A stretch of 64,000 nt of DNA from positions 1 through 64,000 of the forward strand of contig DILT01000006.1 in the NCBI GenBank assembly GCA_002425185.1. The letters are read 5' to 3'. Both the position numbers and the translations under genes were made by a program. This document shows, piece after piece, positions 7,643 through 16,500 of the stretch. Origin of the DNA: Flammeovirgaceae bacterium UBA5585. GTDB lineage: Bacteria > Bacteroidota > Bacteroidia > Cytophagales > Cyclobacteriaceae. The stretch's first letter is position 1, and each line of letters opens with the position of its first letter. The notes below the pieces were generated by a model. It saw only the letters and a program-made list of their open reading frames with translations, ran no database searches and was not told the origin of the DNA.

Positions 7643-9028
7643 TTATTGTAAAACATTATTCAATAGTTCATTCATGTGCTCCTTTTCAAGGGTTTCTATG
7701 GCTTTGTTATAGGCATCCTGACTGGACCGGTCGTAGTCCAGGCCATAGCCTTTTATACGGTCAAGTGTTGTGGCATAAATCACCCGGCCCTCTCGGGCTT
7801 CAGTAACACGAATAACCCCGGTAAGAAAAGTAATATAAATGCTTCCGGAAATGGAGCCCTTTTCAGAGTCGGCATTCACCTCCATAATTAAATCGGCTCT
7901 ACGGCTGTCATTCGTAAACTCAAAGCCGGCATTGGTAAGCAAATTTTTCAACCGATTGGAAATCTGAGTGGAGTTTTTGCCTATTCCCAGCGATTTTTCA
8001 GATCCCACCAGGTAAACCACCGGGCGCTGAACTTTGAGTATCACCTGCGACCCGGGGGGCTTTAGCGTAGAAGAAATTAAAGTATACACCAATGAACCGC
8101 TTGTGCCACTCATGGCATCCAGATTAAGTTTTACGGCTACTGTTTGCTCCAACTCACGTGAGGTAATTTTATTGATGAGTATTTTTACCCGTCCCTGTTC
8201 ATCGGTGGTATAATTTGGAAAGACCTCACCTTGCCCTTTTTCAAAGGCCGCCATTAACGGGAAAAAAGCAGCAGGTTGGCGTGTGTCATTAAAAAATACA
8301 TGGGCTGTTACGGACTGACCGTTGAGGTTCATTCTTCGATTAATCAACATCTCAGCCGGATCAACCTGCACCTGAATTTTGTTAAGTAAAGCCTTTATGG
8401 AGGCATAAATTTCATTGGTTAATAAAACTTCACGATCGTCAATTTTTACCGGTATGGGCTCGCCCAGGTATTTTTCAACACTGCGGAAAGCCTGAAAATA
8501 AAATCCTATGGCCTGCAATCTTGCCCCCTCTTGTTCGGCCTTGCGCGCTTTTGTTAAAAAATCGGTGGCGAGTGTTACGGCATTACGCTTTTGCTCCTCT
8601 TTTATCTGGCGGTACCGTTCTTTCGACAACCTGTAATAAACCCAGTAATTCCTATCATCTTCGTATGCTCCGGCCTGCTCAAATTCTTCAATTTCATCAG
8701 CTACTGAGGTTTGAATAATTTGCTCATAACGCTCCTGAAAATCTTTCCGGTTTTCTTCCAGCGTACTGAGGATGGACGTACTGGAAACGGTAACCTTTAT
8801 TTGGGATACGAGGTCATCCAAGGCACTCTTTTTGGCTGCCTGAACGTAATTGTTTGTACCGTCTTTAAAACTCTGACCTACACCTGTATAATAGCGCGGT
8901 TCATTTAACTGGCCCGTAAGCCAGGCCGGCTTTGGGTCGGCAGGCTGCACCTTGGGGCTGCAAGAAAAAAAAACTATAAAAAAGAATGTTAAAATGCGGT
9001 TCACAAAAATTTTTCCTTGATTCAACAC
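7643..9028 (-). CDS. LPP20-family lipoprotein, large form
   Basis: A 461-residue protein with a lipoprotein signal (FFIVFFSC). Residues about 35-160 match the LPP20 pattern (PAWLTGQ, YYTGVGQS, then AAKKSALDDLVSQI). The rest looks like beta-rich domains, including a C-terminal part (about 345-455) rich in GSISGSIYITF-type strands. The frame opens with GTG at 9028; a second GTG at codon 9 (VNRILTF) gives a cleaner signal peptide. It probably shares a transcript with the smaller LPP20-like gene 66 bases downstream. The role is unknown; such proteins are envelope-associated. Confidence 0.75.
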   Translation of the reverse strand: MLNQGKIFVNRILTFFFIVFFSCSPKVQPADPKPAWLTGQLNEPRYYTGVGQSFKDGTNNYVQAAKKSALDDLVSQIKVTVSSTSILSTLEENRKDFQERYEQIIQTSVADEIEEFEQAGAYEDDRNYWVYYRLSKERYRQIKEEQKRNAVTLATDFLTKARKAEQEGARLQAIGFYFQAFRSVEKYLGEPIPVKIDDREVLLTNEIYASIKALLNKIQVQVDPAEMLINRRMNLNGQSVTAHVFFNDTRQPAAFFPLMAAFEKGQGEVFPNYTTDEQGRVKILINKITSRELEQTVAVKLNLDAMSGTSGSLVYTLISSTLKPPGSQVILKVQRPVVYLVGSEKSLGIGKNSTQISNRLKNLLTNAGFEFTNDSRRADLIMEVNADSEKGSISGSIYITFLTGVIRVTEAREGRVIYATTLDRIKGYGLDYDRSSQDAYNKAIETLEKEHMNELLNNVLQ

Positions 9029-9071
9029 GTTATCTTAATGCTACTTCTGTGCCAAAAATCAGGCCATTAGA

Positions 9072-9079
9072 CAAATCTA
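9072..9079 (-). promoter_or_regulatory. Candidate -7 box for the LPP20 operon
   Basis: The minus strand reads TAGATTTG, an exact TAnnTTTG, 43 bases upstream of the GTG start at 9028. No clear -33 TTTG is seen at the right distance. Confidence 0.35.
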
Positions 9080-9140
9080 AGCCAAAATGATTATAATCTT
9101 GACGGCAGATATTTTAATTTAGTGTGAAAATAAGCGGAAT

Positions 9141-9647
9141 ATGAAAAAGTTAGTGGCGATTGTTTTTGGATTAAGTGTATTGGCAAGTTGCCAGGAAAAT
9201 CAACCTGCATTATCCGAATTTACCGGGAATGAAATAAGCTATTCCCTGCAACCGGGTTCAGTATACCCGATTAGTGGTTTAGTAACTTTTAAGGAACGAA
9301 AAGATGGCTCGACTACCATTGTTGTTAACCTGGACGGAACCGAAGGTAATGTTCAATTACCAGTACACCTTCATTTAGGCAATATCAGTGCAGCCGATGC
9401 CGATGTGGCAGCTTTACTTAATCCGGTAAACGGAACAACGGGTAAGAGTGAAACACGGCTAATTAAATTAGCGAATGAAGAACCCATTGCTTATGCAGAT
9501 TTAATCGCTCTGGAGGCTTGCATAAAAATTCACCTTGCCGAAACTGGACCTGACCGTGACATTATTTTAGCCGGAGGAAACATTGGTACAGCAGCACTAA
9601 GCGGTGATGGAGGAAGAATGAGTATAAGTGTTTGTAAGAGTGAATAA
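9141..9647 (+). CDS. Small secreted lipoprotein, CHRD-like
   Basis: A 168-residue protein with a lipobox at LASC (Cys17). The mature domain has repeated beta strands, a histidine motif VHLHLGN, and a later strand segment around AGGNIGTAALSGDGG. The layout resembles CHRD/superoxide-dismutase-like lipoproteins in Bacteroidota, but the metal ligands of SOD are not all present and I claim no enzyme activity. It is divergent from the LPP20 operon and ends at a bidirectional terminator shared with sdhB. Confidence 0.65.
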   Translation: MKKLVAIVFGLSVLASCQENQPALSEFTGNEISYSLQPGSVYPISGLVTFKERKDGSTTIVVNLDGTEGNVQLPVHLHLGNISAADADVAALLNPVNGTTGKSETRLIKLANEEPIAYADLIALEACIKIHLAETGPDRDIILAGGNIGTAALSGDGGRMSISVCKSE

Positions 9648-9670
9648 ACACCAATCTAAATTATAAATAA

Positions 9671-9700
9671 AAATGCCCTGAAAATTTCAGGGCATTTTTT
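9671..9700. terminator. Bidirectional terminator between the lipoprotein gene and sdhB
   Basis: A 13-bp perfect stem AAATGCCCTGAAA/TTTCAGGGCATTT (9671-9683, 9685-9697) is followed by T on the plus strand and preceded by an A-rich stretch that gives T on the minus strand. It lies between two convergent genes and can serve both. Confidence 0.85.
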
Positions 9701-10467
9701 TATTCGCCTCCTCCAACTTGCCATTCATATGAACTCACCATCGAGGAGTAGTACTCGCGATTCATACGGGCAATGTTCGTTACGCTTATTCCTTTAGGGC
9801 ATTCCGCTTCACAAGCCTTGGTATTGGTGCATGCACCAAATCCTTCAGCATCCATTTGTGCAACCATACGCTCTACACGCTCTTTGCGTTCAGGCTTTCC
9901 TTGTGGTAATAAAGCAAACTGCGAAACCTTAGCACTAACGAAGAGCATGGCTGAAGCATTTTTGCAGGCTGCCACGCAAGCGCCACAACCAATACAGGTT
10001 GCCGCATCAAAAGCCTCATCGGCAATTTTTTTCGGAATGGGAATCTCATTGGCATCGGGAACGCCACCGGTATTTACAGAGACATATCCTCCCGCTTGCT
10101 GAATTCTGTCAAAGGCAGTACGATCAACGACCAAATCCTTTATAACCGGAAAAGCTTTCGCGCGCCACGGTTCAATGGTAATGGTTTCTCCATCTTTAAA
10201 GCTACGCATGTGTAACTGACAAGTTGTGGTTTGCAGCGGACCGTGTGGATGACCATTGATATACAAGGAACACATGCCGCAAATACCTTCACGACAATCA
10301 TGATCGAAATGCACGGGTTCTTCTCCCTTCTTAATCAGGTCTGTATTCAACACATCCAACATTTCCAGAAAGGACATATCCGGTGATGCGTGATCATGCT
10401 GATAGGTTTTGAAACCTCCCTTATCATTTGGTCCTTTTTGTCTCCAGATCTTTAATGTAACCTTCAT
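9700..10467 (-). CDS. sdhB: Succinate dehydrogenase / fumarate reductase iron-sulfur subunit
   Basis: A 255-residue subunit that passes electrons from the SdhA FAD to the quinone site. The [2Fe-2S] ligands are C58, C63, C66 and C83 (CREGICGMC). The ferredoxin part has CIGCGAC (C158, C161, C164) with C168, and a second set C213, C219, C223 (ending CP). This full set supports the [2Fe-2S], [4Fe-4S] and [3Fe-4S] clusters. It is the last gene of sdhCAB, 4 bases after sdhA, and ends at a strong terminator. Confidence 0.95.
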   Translation of the reverse strand: MKVTLKIWRQKGPNDKGGFKTYQHDHASPDMSFLEMLDVLNTDLIKKGEEPVHFDHDCREGICGMCSLYINGHPHGPLQTTTCQLHMRSFKDGETITIEPWRAKAFPVIKDLVVDRTAFDRIQQAGGYVSVNTGGVPDANEIPIPKKIADEAFDAATCIGCGACVAACKNASAMLFVSAKVSQFALLPQGKPERKERVERMVAQMDAEGFGACTNTKACEAECPKGISVTNIARMNREYYSSMVSSYEWQVGGGE

Positions 10468-10471
10468 AATA

Positions 10472-12394
10472 TTACTTATAGCTACGTTGAGTAAGTTTTA
10501 CATTTTCAAAAACCAAAGGCTCTTTATGCAGTACCTCAGGTTGATTATCACCCTTATACTCCCATGCCGAAACATAGGCAAATTCATCATCTTTACGTCT
10601 GGCTTCACCATCTTCTGTGGCTGATTCTTCGCGGAAGTGACCACCACAGGATTCGGAACGGCTAAGCGCATCGTCTACCATAAGTTCGCCCAATTCAATA
10701 AAGTCAGCCACCCGATTAGCTTTTTCCAACTCCATATTAAGTTCATTGCCGCTGCCCAGCACATTAACATTTGACCAGAACTCTGCTTTTATTTCCTGGA
10801 TTTTTTTCTTGGCTGTTTTTAAGCCTTGCTCATTCCGCGACATGCCACAATACTCCCACATGGTCAGTCCCAGTTCGCGATGGAATTCATCAACTGTTTT
10901 CTTTCCCTTGATCGACAAAAGATTATTGATGCGTTCACTGGTTTGCCTGATAGCTTCCTGAAACTCCGGCCTGTCGGTACTTACCTTTTCGTACGACATA
11001 CCGGCCAGGTAATCGCCAATAGTGTAGGGTATCACAAAATAACCATCCGCTAATCCCTGCATCAGCGCGCTGGCGCCTAACCGGTTGGCACCATGATCTG
11101 AAAAATTTGCTTCACCTAAAGCATATAAGCCTGGAACATTGGTCATCAGGTTGTAATCGACCCACAGTCCGCCCATGGTATAATGAACGGCCGGGAAGAT
11201 CATCATCGGTGCTTCGTACGGATTGTCGCCCGTAATTTGCTGATACATATCGAACAAGTTACCGTATTTGGCTTCAATCGTTTTTTTTCCATCGCGCTTA
11301 ATGGCATCGGAAAAATCCAAGAACACTGCCAGCCCGGTTGGGCCAACACCCCTGCCTTCATCGCACACCATCTTCGCATTCCGTGAAGCCACATCACGGG
11401 GCACCAGGTTACCAAAGGATGGATACCTCCGTTCGAGGAAATAATCTCTTTCGGATTCAGGAATATTAACCGCATCAGCCGCCCGCAGCCCGGGGCGGGC
11501 TACTTTCGGCACCCACACCCGGCCATCGTTGCGCAACGATTCAGACATTAGTGTAAGCTTTGACTGGTGATCGCCAGATACCGGAATACAGGTTGGATGT
11601 ATTTGTGTATAACATGGATTGCCGAACAATGCTCCTTTTTTATGTGCACGCCACGCGGCCGTTACATTCGATCCTTTTGCATTGGTGGACAAGTAAAAAA
11701 CGTTACCGTAACCTCCGGTGCAAAGTAACACCGCATGTGCACTGTGGGCTTCAATTTTTCCGGTTAACAAATCGCGGGTTATGATGCCCCGTGCTTTACC
11801 ATCAACCAACACCACATCCAACATTTCGGTGCGGTTGTACATTTTTACTTTACCGTTGGCGATCTGTCGGTTCATGGCTGAGTAGGCGCCCAGCAACAAT
11901 TGCTGCCCGGTTTGGCCACGTGCATAAAATGTACGCGAAACCTGTGCACCCCCAAACGAACGGTTCGCCAGCAATCCGCCATACTCCCGGGCAAACGGAA
12001 CACCCTGTGCCACACATTGATCAATGATATTAACGCTTACCTCAGCCAGGCGATACACATTTCCTTCGCGTGCCCGGTAATCACCGCCTTTAATCGTATC
12101 ATAAAATAAACGATAGACACTGTCTCCGTCATTCTGGTAGTTCTTTGCGGCATTAATACCCCCTTGCGCGGCAATACTGTGAGCCCTGCGTGGACTATCC
12201 TGAAAACAAAATGCTTTAACATTGTATCCCAATTCCGCCAGTGAAGCCGCAGCAGAAGCACCGGCAAGGCCTGTACCTACTACAATTACATCATACTTTC
12301 TTTTATTAGCCGGATTAACAAGTTTCAAATTAAACTTGTGCTTTGTCCATTTTTCCGCGAGCGGACCTTCCGGTATTTTAGAATCTAAATTCAT
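10472..12394 (-). CDS. sdhA: Succinate dehydrogenase / fumarate reductase flavoprotein subunit
   Basis: A 640-residue subunit that oxidises succinate to fumarate. The Rossmann motif VVGTGLAGASAA is at 38-49. His72 in RRAHSIAAQGG is the expected site of covalent FAD. Substrate-site segments include HPTCIP and RDVASR, and ALGEANFSDHGANRLG near the C-terminal third closes the FAD site. The sequence type and its pairing with a single five-helix cytochrome subunit fit the B-type complex of Bacteroidota and Bacillus, which uses menaquinone. It lies 20 bases after sdhC. Confidence 0.96.
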   Translation of the reverse strand: MNLDSKIPEGPLAEKWTKHKFNLKLVNPANKRKYDVIVVGTGLAGASAAASLAELGYNVKAFCFQDSPRRAHSIAAQGGINAAKNYQNDGDSVYRLFYDTIKGGDYRAREGNVYRLAEVSVNIIDQCVAQGVPFAREYGGLLANRSFGGAQVSRTFYARGQTGQQLLLGAYSAMNRQIANGKVKMYNRTEMLDVVLVDGKARGIITRDLLTGKIEAHSAHAVLLCTGGYGNVFYLSTNAKGSNVTAAWRAHKKGALFGNPCYTQIHPTCIPVSGDHQSKLTLMSESLRNDGRVWVPKVARPGLRAADAVNIPESERDYFLERRYPSFGNLVPRDVASRNAKMVCDEGRGVGPTGLAVFLDFSDAIKRDGKKTIEAKYGNLFDMYQQITGDNPYEAPMMIFPAVHYTMGGLWVDYNLMTNVPGLYALGEANFSDHGANRLGASALMQGLADGYFVIPYTIGDYLAGMSYEKVSTDRPEFQEAIRQTSERINNLLSIKGKKTVDEFHRELGLTMWEYCGMSRNEQGLKTAKKKIQEIKAEFWSNVNVLGSGNELNMELEKANRVADFIELGELMVDDALSRSESCGGHFREESATEDGEARRKDDEFAYVSAWEYKGDNQPEVLHKEPLVFENVKLTQRSYK

Positions 12395-12414
12395 AGTATT
12401 GATTTCGAGTGAGT

Positions 12415-13095
12415 TTAAATATCAAAAAACGTAGCAATTGGAATCCAGGCGAATAAAGCCGGGACAACCACCGAAAAGGTTTTACCAACAAAATTTATAA
12501 CAGCGTTATACTTCAGATGGTTTAAGCCCAAGGTTTGAAAAGCACTGGCAAAGCCATGCCACAAATGGAACCCAAGGGCCGCCATGGCAACAACATAAAT
12601 GGCCACATACCAATTCACATGAAACCAATAATCAACAATACCGGCCAAATCTCTAACCTCCTTACCATCAATGTTTACAACGGGTACCGATCCAAAGTGC
12701 ATTTCGGCCCAAAAGTGTTTAAGATGAATGACCAGAAAGATAAGAATGGCTGTGCCCAGGATACCCATGTTGCGGGAAGCCCAGATGGAGGATTTTCCTG
12801 ACGTTTGGGCATAGCCAACAGTTCCGCGGGCTTTTCTGTTTTGAATGGTAAGGATTAACGCCCACACGATATGAATAACAATGAACGCAAAGTTCCCCTT
12901 TGATACCGTCTGGATTAACGGATTGGTACTCATAAATTCTGCGTATACATTAAATGCTTCACCACCGTCATCTTTCAGCAACTGCAAATTGCCGATCAGG
13001 TGAACAGCCAGAAATAAAATGAGAAAGAGACCCGTCAGGGCCATCAGGATTTTTTTGCCAAGGGAACTTGACAAAAACTTTGTAAACCACGTCAT
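12415..13095 (-). CDS. sdhC: Succinate dehydrogenase cytochrome b subunit, B-type
   Basis: A 226-residue integral membrane protein with five predicted helices and several helix histidines (for example AVHLIGN near residue 37, VIHIVWA near 74 and LVIHLKH near 121) that can bind two b hemes, as in B-type enzymes. It anchors SdhAB and transfers electrons to menaquinone. A single anchor gene, with no separate sdhD, is typical of B-type complexes. It is the first gene of the operon. No perfect consensus promoter was found upstream. Confidence 0.92.
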   Translation of the reverse strand: MTWFTKFLSSSLGKKILMALTGLFLILFLAVHLIGNLQLLKDDGGEAFNVYAEFMSTNPLIQTVSKGNFAFIVIHIVWALILTIQNRKARGTVGYAQTSGKSSIWASRNMGILGTAILIFLVIHLKHFWAEMHFGSVPVVNIDGKEVRDLAGIVDYWFHVNWYVAIYVVAMAALGFHLWHGFASAFQTLGLNHLKYNAVINFVGKTFSVVVPALFAWIPIATFFDI

Positions 13096-13211
13096 AGATA
13101 TTTGTATGCTTAAGTCAAAAGATGCAACCGCATAAAAATACTTCTGGAAGGCTTACTAACCAAAGATGACTTTAGTTTAAAGGAAATCTAAATTCAGGAA
13201 ATGAATTTTGT

Positions 13212-13322
13212 TTAACGCATCCACTCGAAGACGAGAACGATAAGCGCGATAATTACCAGCATTACCAGCAAAAACCACTCGCGCTTTAAAAAATTTACTG
13301 CCTTTTCAACTATGCGTTTCAT
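13212..13322 (-). CDS. 36-residue single-helix membrane protein
   Basis: Reading the minus strand from the ATG at 13322 gives a 36-residue protein. It has a positive N-terminus (MKRIVEKAVNFLKREW), one hydrophobic helix of about 17 residues rich in Leu/Ile/Val, and the end FEWMR. The charge pattern fits an inner-membrane helix with the N-terminus inside. It stands alone between sdhC and dnaE. The composition is too ordered for a chance frame, but no function can be given. Confidence 0.6.
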   Translation of the reverse strand: MKRIVEKAVNFLKREWFLLVMLVIIALIVLVFEWMR

Positions 13323-13526
13323 CGGGTCAAATAGTTTGTAGCTGTTTCACCTTCTAAAAAGAAGCCAAAAAAATATACCGTTTGATTATCAGTTAGTTAT
13401 GGTATTATAGCCTGTTCAAAAAATGGACTTAATTCCCATTTTAAAACAAAAATTCATTATTGGGAATAGATTTAATCTGTTAAAGCCATTACTTTTACAC
13501 TTTTCAACCACTACGAAAACGACCTG

Positions 13527-16500
13527 ATGTACCTGATTTTTGATACGGAAACCACCGGGGTTCCGCATAACAAAACTGCGCCCATAACCGACCTCGATAA
13601 CTGGCCACGACTCGTTCAACTGGCTTGGCAACTCCATGACCACAAGGGTAAACTCATCACACAAAACAATTACCTGATCAAGCCCGAGGGGTTTAACATC
13701 CCATACAAGGCTGAACAAATCCATGGGATTTCAACTCAACGAGCCATGGAAGAGGGCCACGATCTGAAAACTACATTGGATTCATTCTTGATTGATCTGG
13801 AACGGACATCAGTATTGGTTGGTCATAACATTGAGTTCGATATCAATATTATTGGCGCGGAACTCATCCGAAAAAGTATTGATCCGGAAAAATTTCTCAG
13901 CCTTGCTAAAGTTGACACCGGGCTATCATCTATTGAATTTTGTCAGCTGGCGGGTGGTATTGGCGGCCGGCTAAAAATGCCGCGACTAACCGAACTCCAC
14001 GAAAAGCTTTTTGGAAAAGATTTTGGCGATGCACACGATGCCGCGTATGATGTTGCCGCCACGGCCCGGTGCTTTTTTGGGTTGCTTCAGAAAAAAGTAG
14101 TTAAACCGTTTGATGACACTCCGCTTTCAGCAATTGTTTATGAGGAGCCTACACTGGATGAAGCCAATTTTGTAAAGCGCAAACGAAAAAAAGATGCGGG
14201 CTACTCGTTGGATGACGATCAGGTTGAAACCATCGACAGTCCGTTCTGTCACTTACATGTTCATTCGCAATACTCAGTGTTACAGGCTACTCCGGAAATC
14301 AAGGCATTAATTACTAAAGCCAAAGCGTGTAACATGCCCGCTGTTGCCATCACCGATTTCGGAAATCTGTATGGCGCGTTTAAGTTTGTTCGTGAAGCGC
14401 TGGCACACGCAATAAAACCCATTGTGGGCTGCGAATTTTACCTGGCCGAAGAGCGTAAAAAACTAAAGTTCACCAAAGACAACCCGGATAAACGTTATAC
14501 ACAAGTATTACTGGCAAAGAATAAAAACGGTTATCAAAATTTGGCCATATTAAGTTCACTGGGATTTACCGAGGGGTTGTATGGTATTTATCCACGCATT
14601 GATAAAGAACTTGTTACCCAATACAAACACGACCTTATTGCCACTACCGGAAATCTTTCCAGCGAAATTCCACACCTGATTTTACATGTAGGCGAACGTC
14701 AGGCCGAAGAAGCTTTTGTGTGGTGGCACACACAGTTTGGGACAGACTTTTATATTGAACTGAACCGCCATGGCCTGGCTGAAGAGGATCATGTGAATGA
14801 AGTGTTGCTCCGTTTCGCAAAAAAATATAATGTAAAATATTTCGCAGCCAACGAAACATATTACATCGACAAAGAAGAATCGAATGCGCACGATGTACTG
14901 TTATGCATAAAAGAAGGCGAATTCAAATCCACTCCGATCGGGGAAGGTCGAGGACACCGGTACGGGCTCCCCAATACTGAATTTTATTTTAAATCGCAGT
15001 ATGAAATGAAATCCATTTTCCGCGATTTACCTGAAGCCATAGAAACCATCCAGGAAATCATCAACAAGATTGAAGCTTACTCCCTCGAACGGCAGGTAGC
15101 CCTTCCAAAGTTTGAAATCCCAAAAGGGTTTGCATCAGAAGATGATTACCTCAAACACCTTACGTACCAAGGCGCTAAAAAGAAGTATGCCGAAATTACT
15201 CCCCAGTTAAAGGAGCGAATTGATTTTGAGTTGGAAACGATAAAGAAAACCGGTTACCCGGGATATTTTCTAATTGTTCAGGATTTCACTTCCAAAGCCC
15301 GCGAAATGGGTGTATCCGTTGGGCCCGGCCGTGGTTCGGCAGCTGGCTCAGCGGTTGCCTATTGCATTGGCATTACCAATGTTGATCCCATCAAATATGA
15401 TTTACTGTTCGAGCGCTTTTTAAATCCCGATCGGGTTTCACTGCCGGATATTGATATTGACTTTGATGATGAAGGCCGCAATAAAGTATTAGACTATGTA
15501 ATTGATAAATACGGTAAAGACCAGGTAGCCCAAATTATCACCTACGGTACCATGGCCGCAAAGTCCTCTATACGCGATTGTGCGCGTGTCATGCAACTCT
15601 CCTTGGCTGATGCCAACTTTCTGGCCAAAATGGTACCGGAACGACCAGGCACCACACTCGATGCTGCCTTTAAAGAAGTGAAAGAGCTGGCCGATTTTAA
15701 AAACGGCACTGACCTGAAAGCAGATGTTCTTAAACAAGCCATTGTGTTAGAGGGCTCCGTACGCAACACCGGTACACACGCCTGTGGGGTTATCATTACG
15801 CCCGATGCCCTCACCAAGTTTGTTCCGGTGGCTACGGCAAAAGATTCCAGCATGCTGGTGACGCAATTTGATAACAGCGTGGTGGAAAGTGCAGGGCTTT
15901 TGAAGATGGACTTTTTAGGTTTAACCACTCTTTCCATCATCAACACGGCTTTAAAAAATATTAAGAAAAGTAAAGGCATTGAAATCAATATTGATTCAGT
16001 TCCCCTGGATGATGAAAAAACCTATCAACTCTTTCAGCGCGGAGAAACCTCCGGAACATTTCAATTTGAAAGTCCGGGGATGCAAAAATATTTACGCCAG
16101 TTAAAGCCCGATAAGTTTGAAGACCTGATTGCCATGAACGCCCTTTACCGACCGGGCCCCATGGAATACATTCCGGCATTCATCAACCGCAAACATGGTC
16201 GCGAGCCCATCAAATACGATTTACCTGAAGTAGAAGAATTTCTTGCTGAAACATACGGTATCACCGTTTACCAGGAGCAGGTAATGTTGCTTTCGCAAAA
16301 GCTGGCCAACTTCAGCAAAGGTGATGCTGACGTTTTGCGAAAGGCCATGGGCAAAAAGCAAAAGAGTGTTCTCGATAAAATGAAAGACAAGTTTATCGAA
16401 GGATGTAAAGCCAATGGACATGCACAGGAAATTTGTGAAAAGATTTGGGTAGATTGGGAGGCCTTCGCACAATATGCCTTCAATAAATCACACTCCACCT

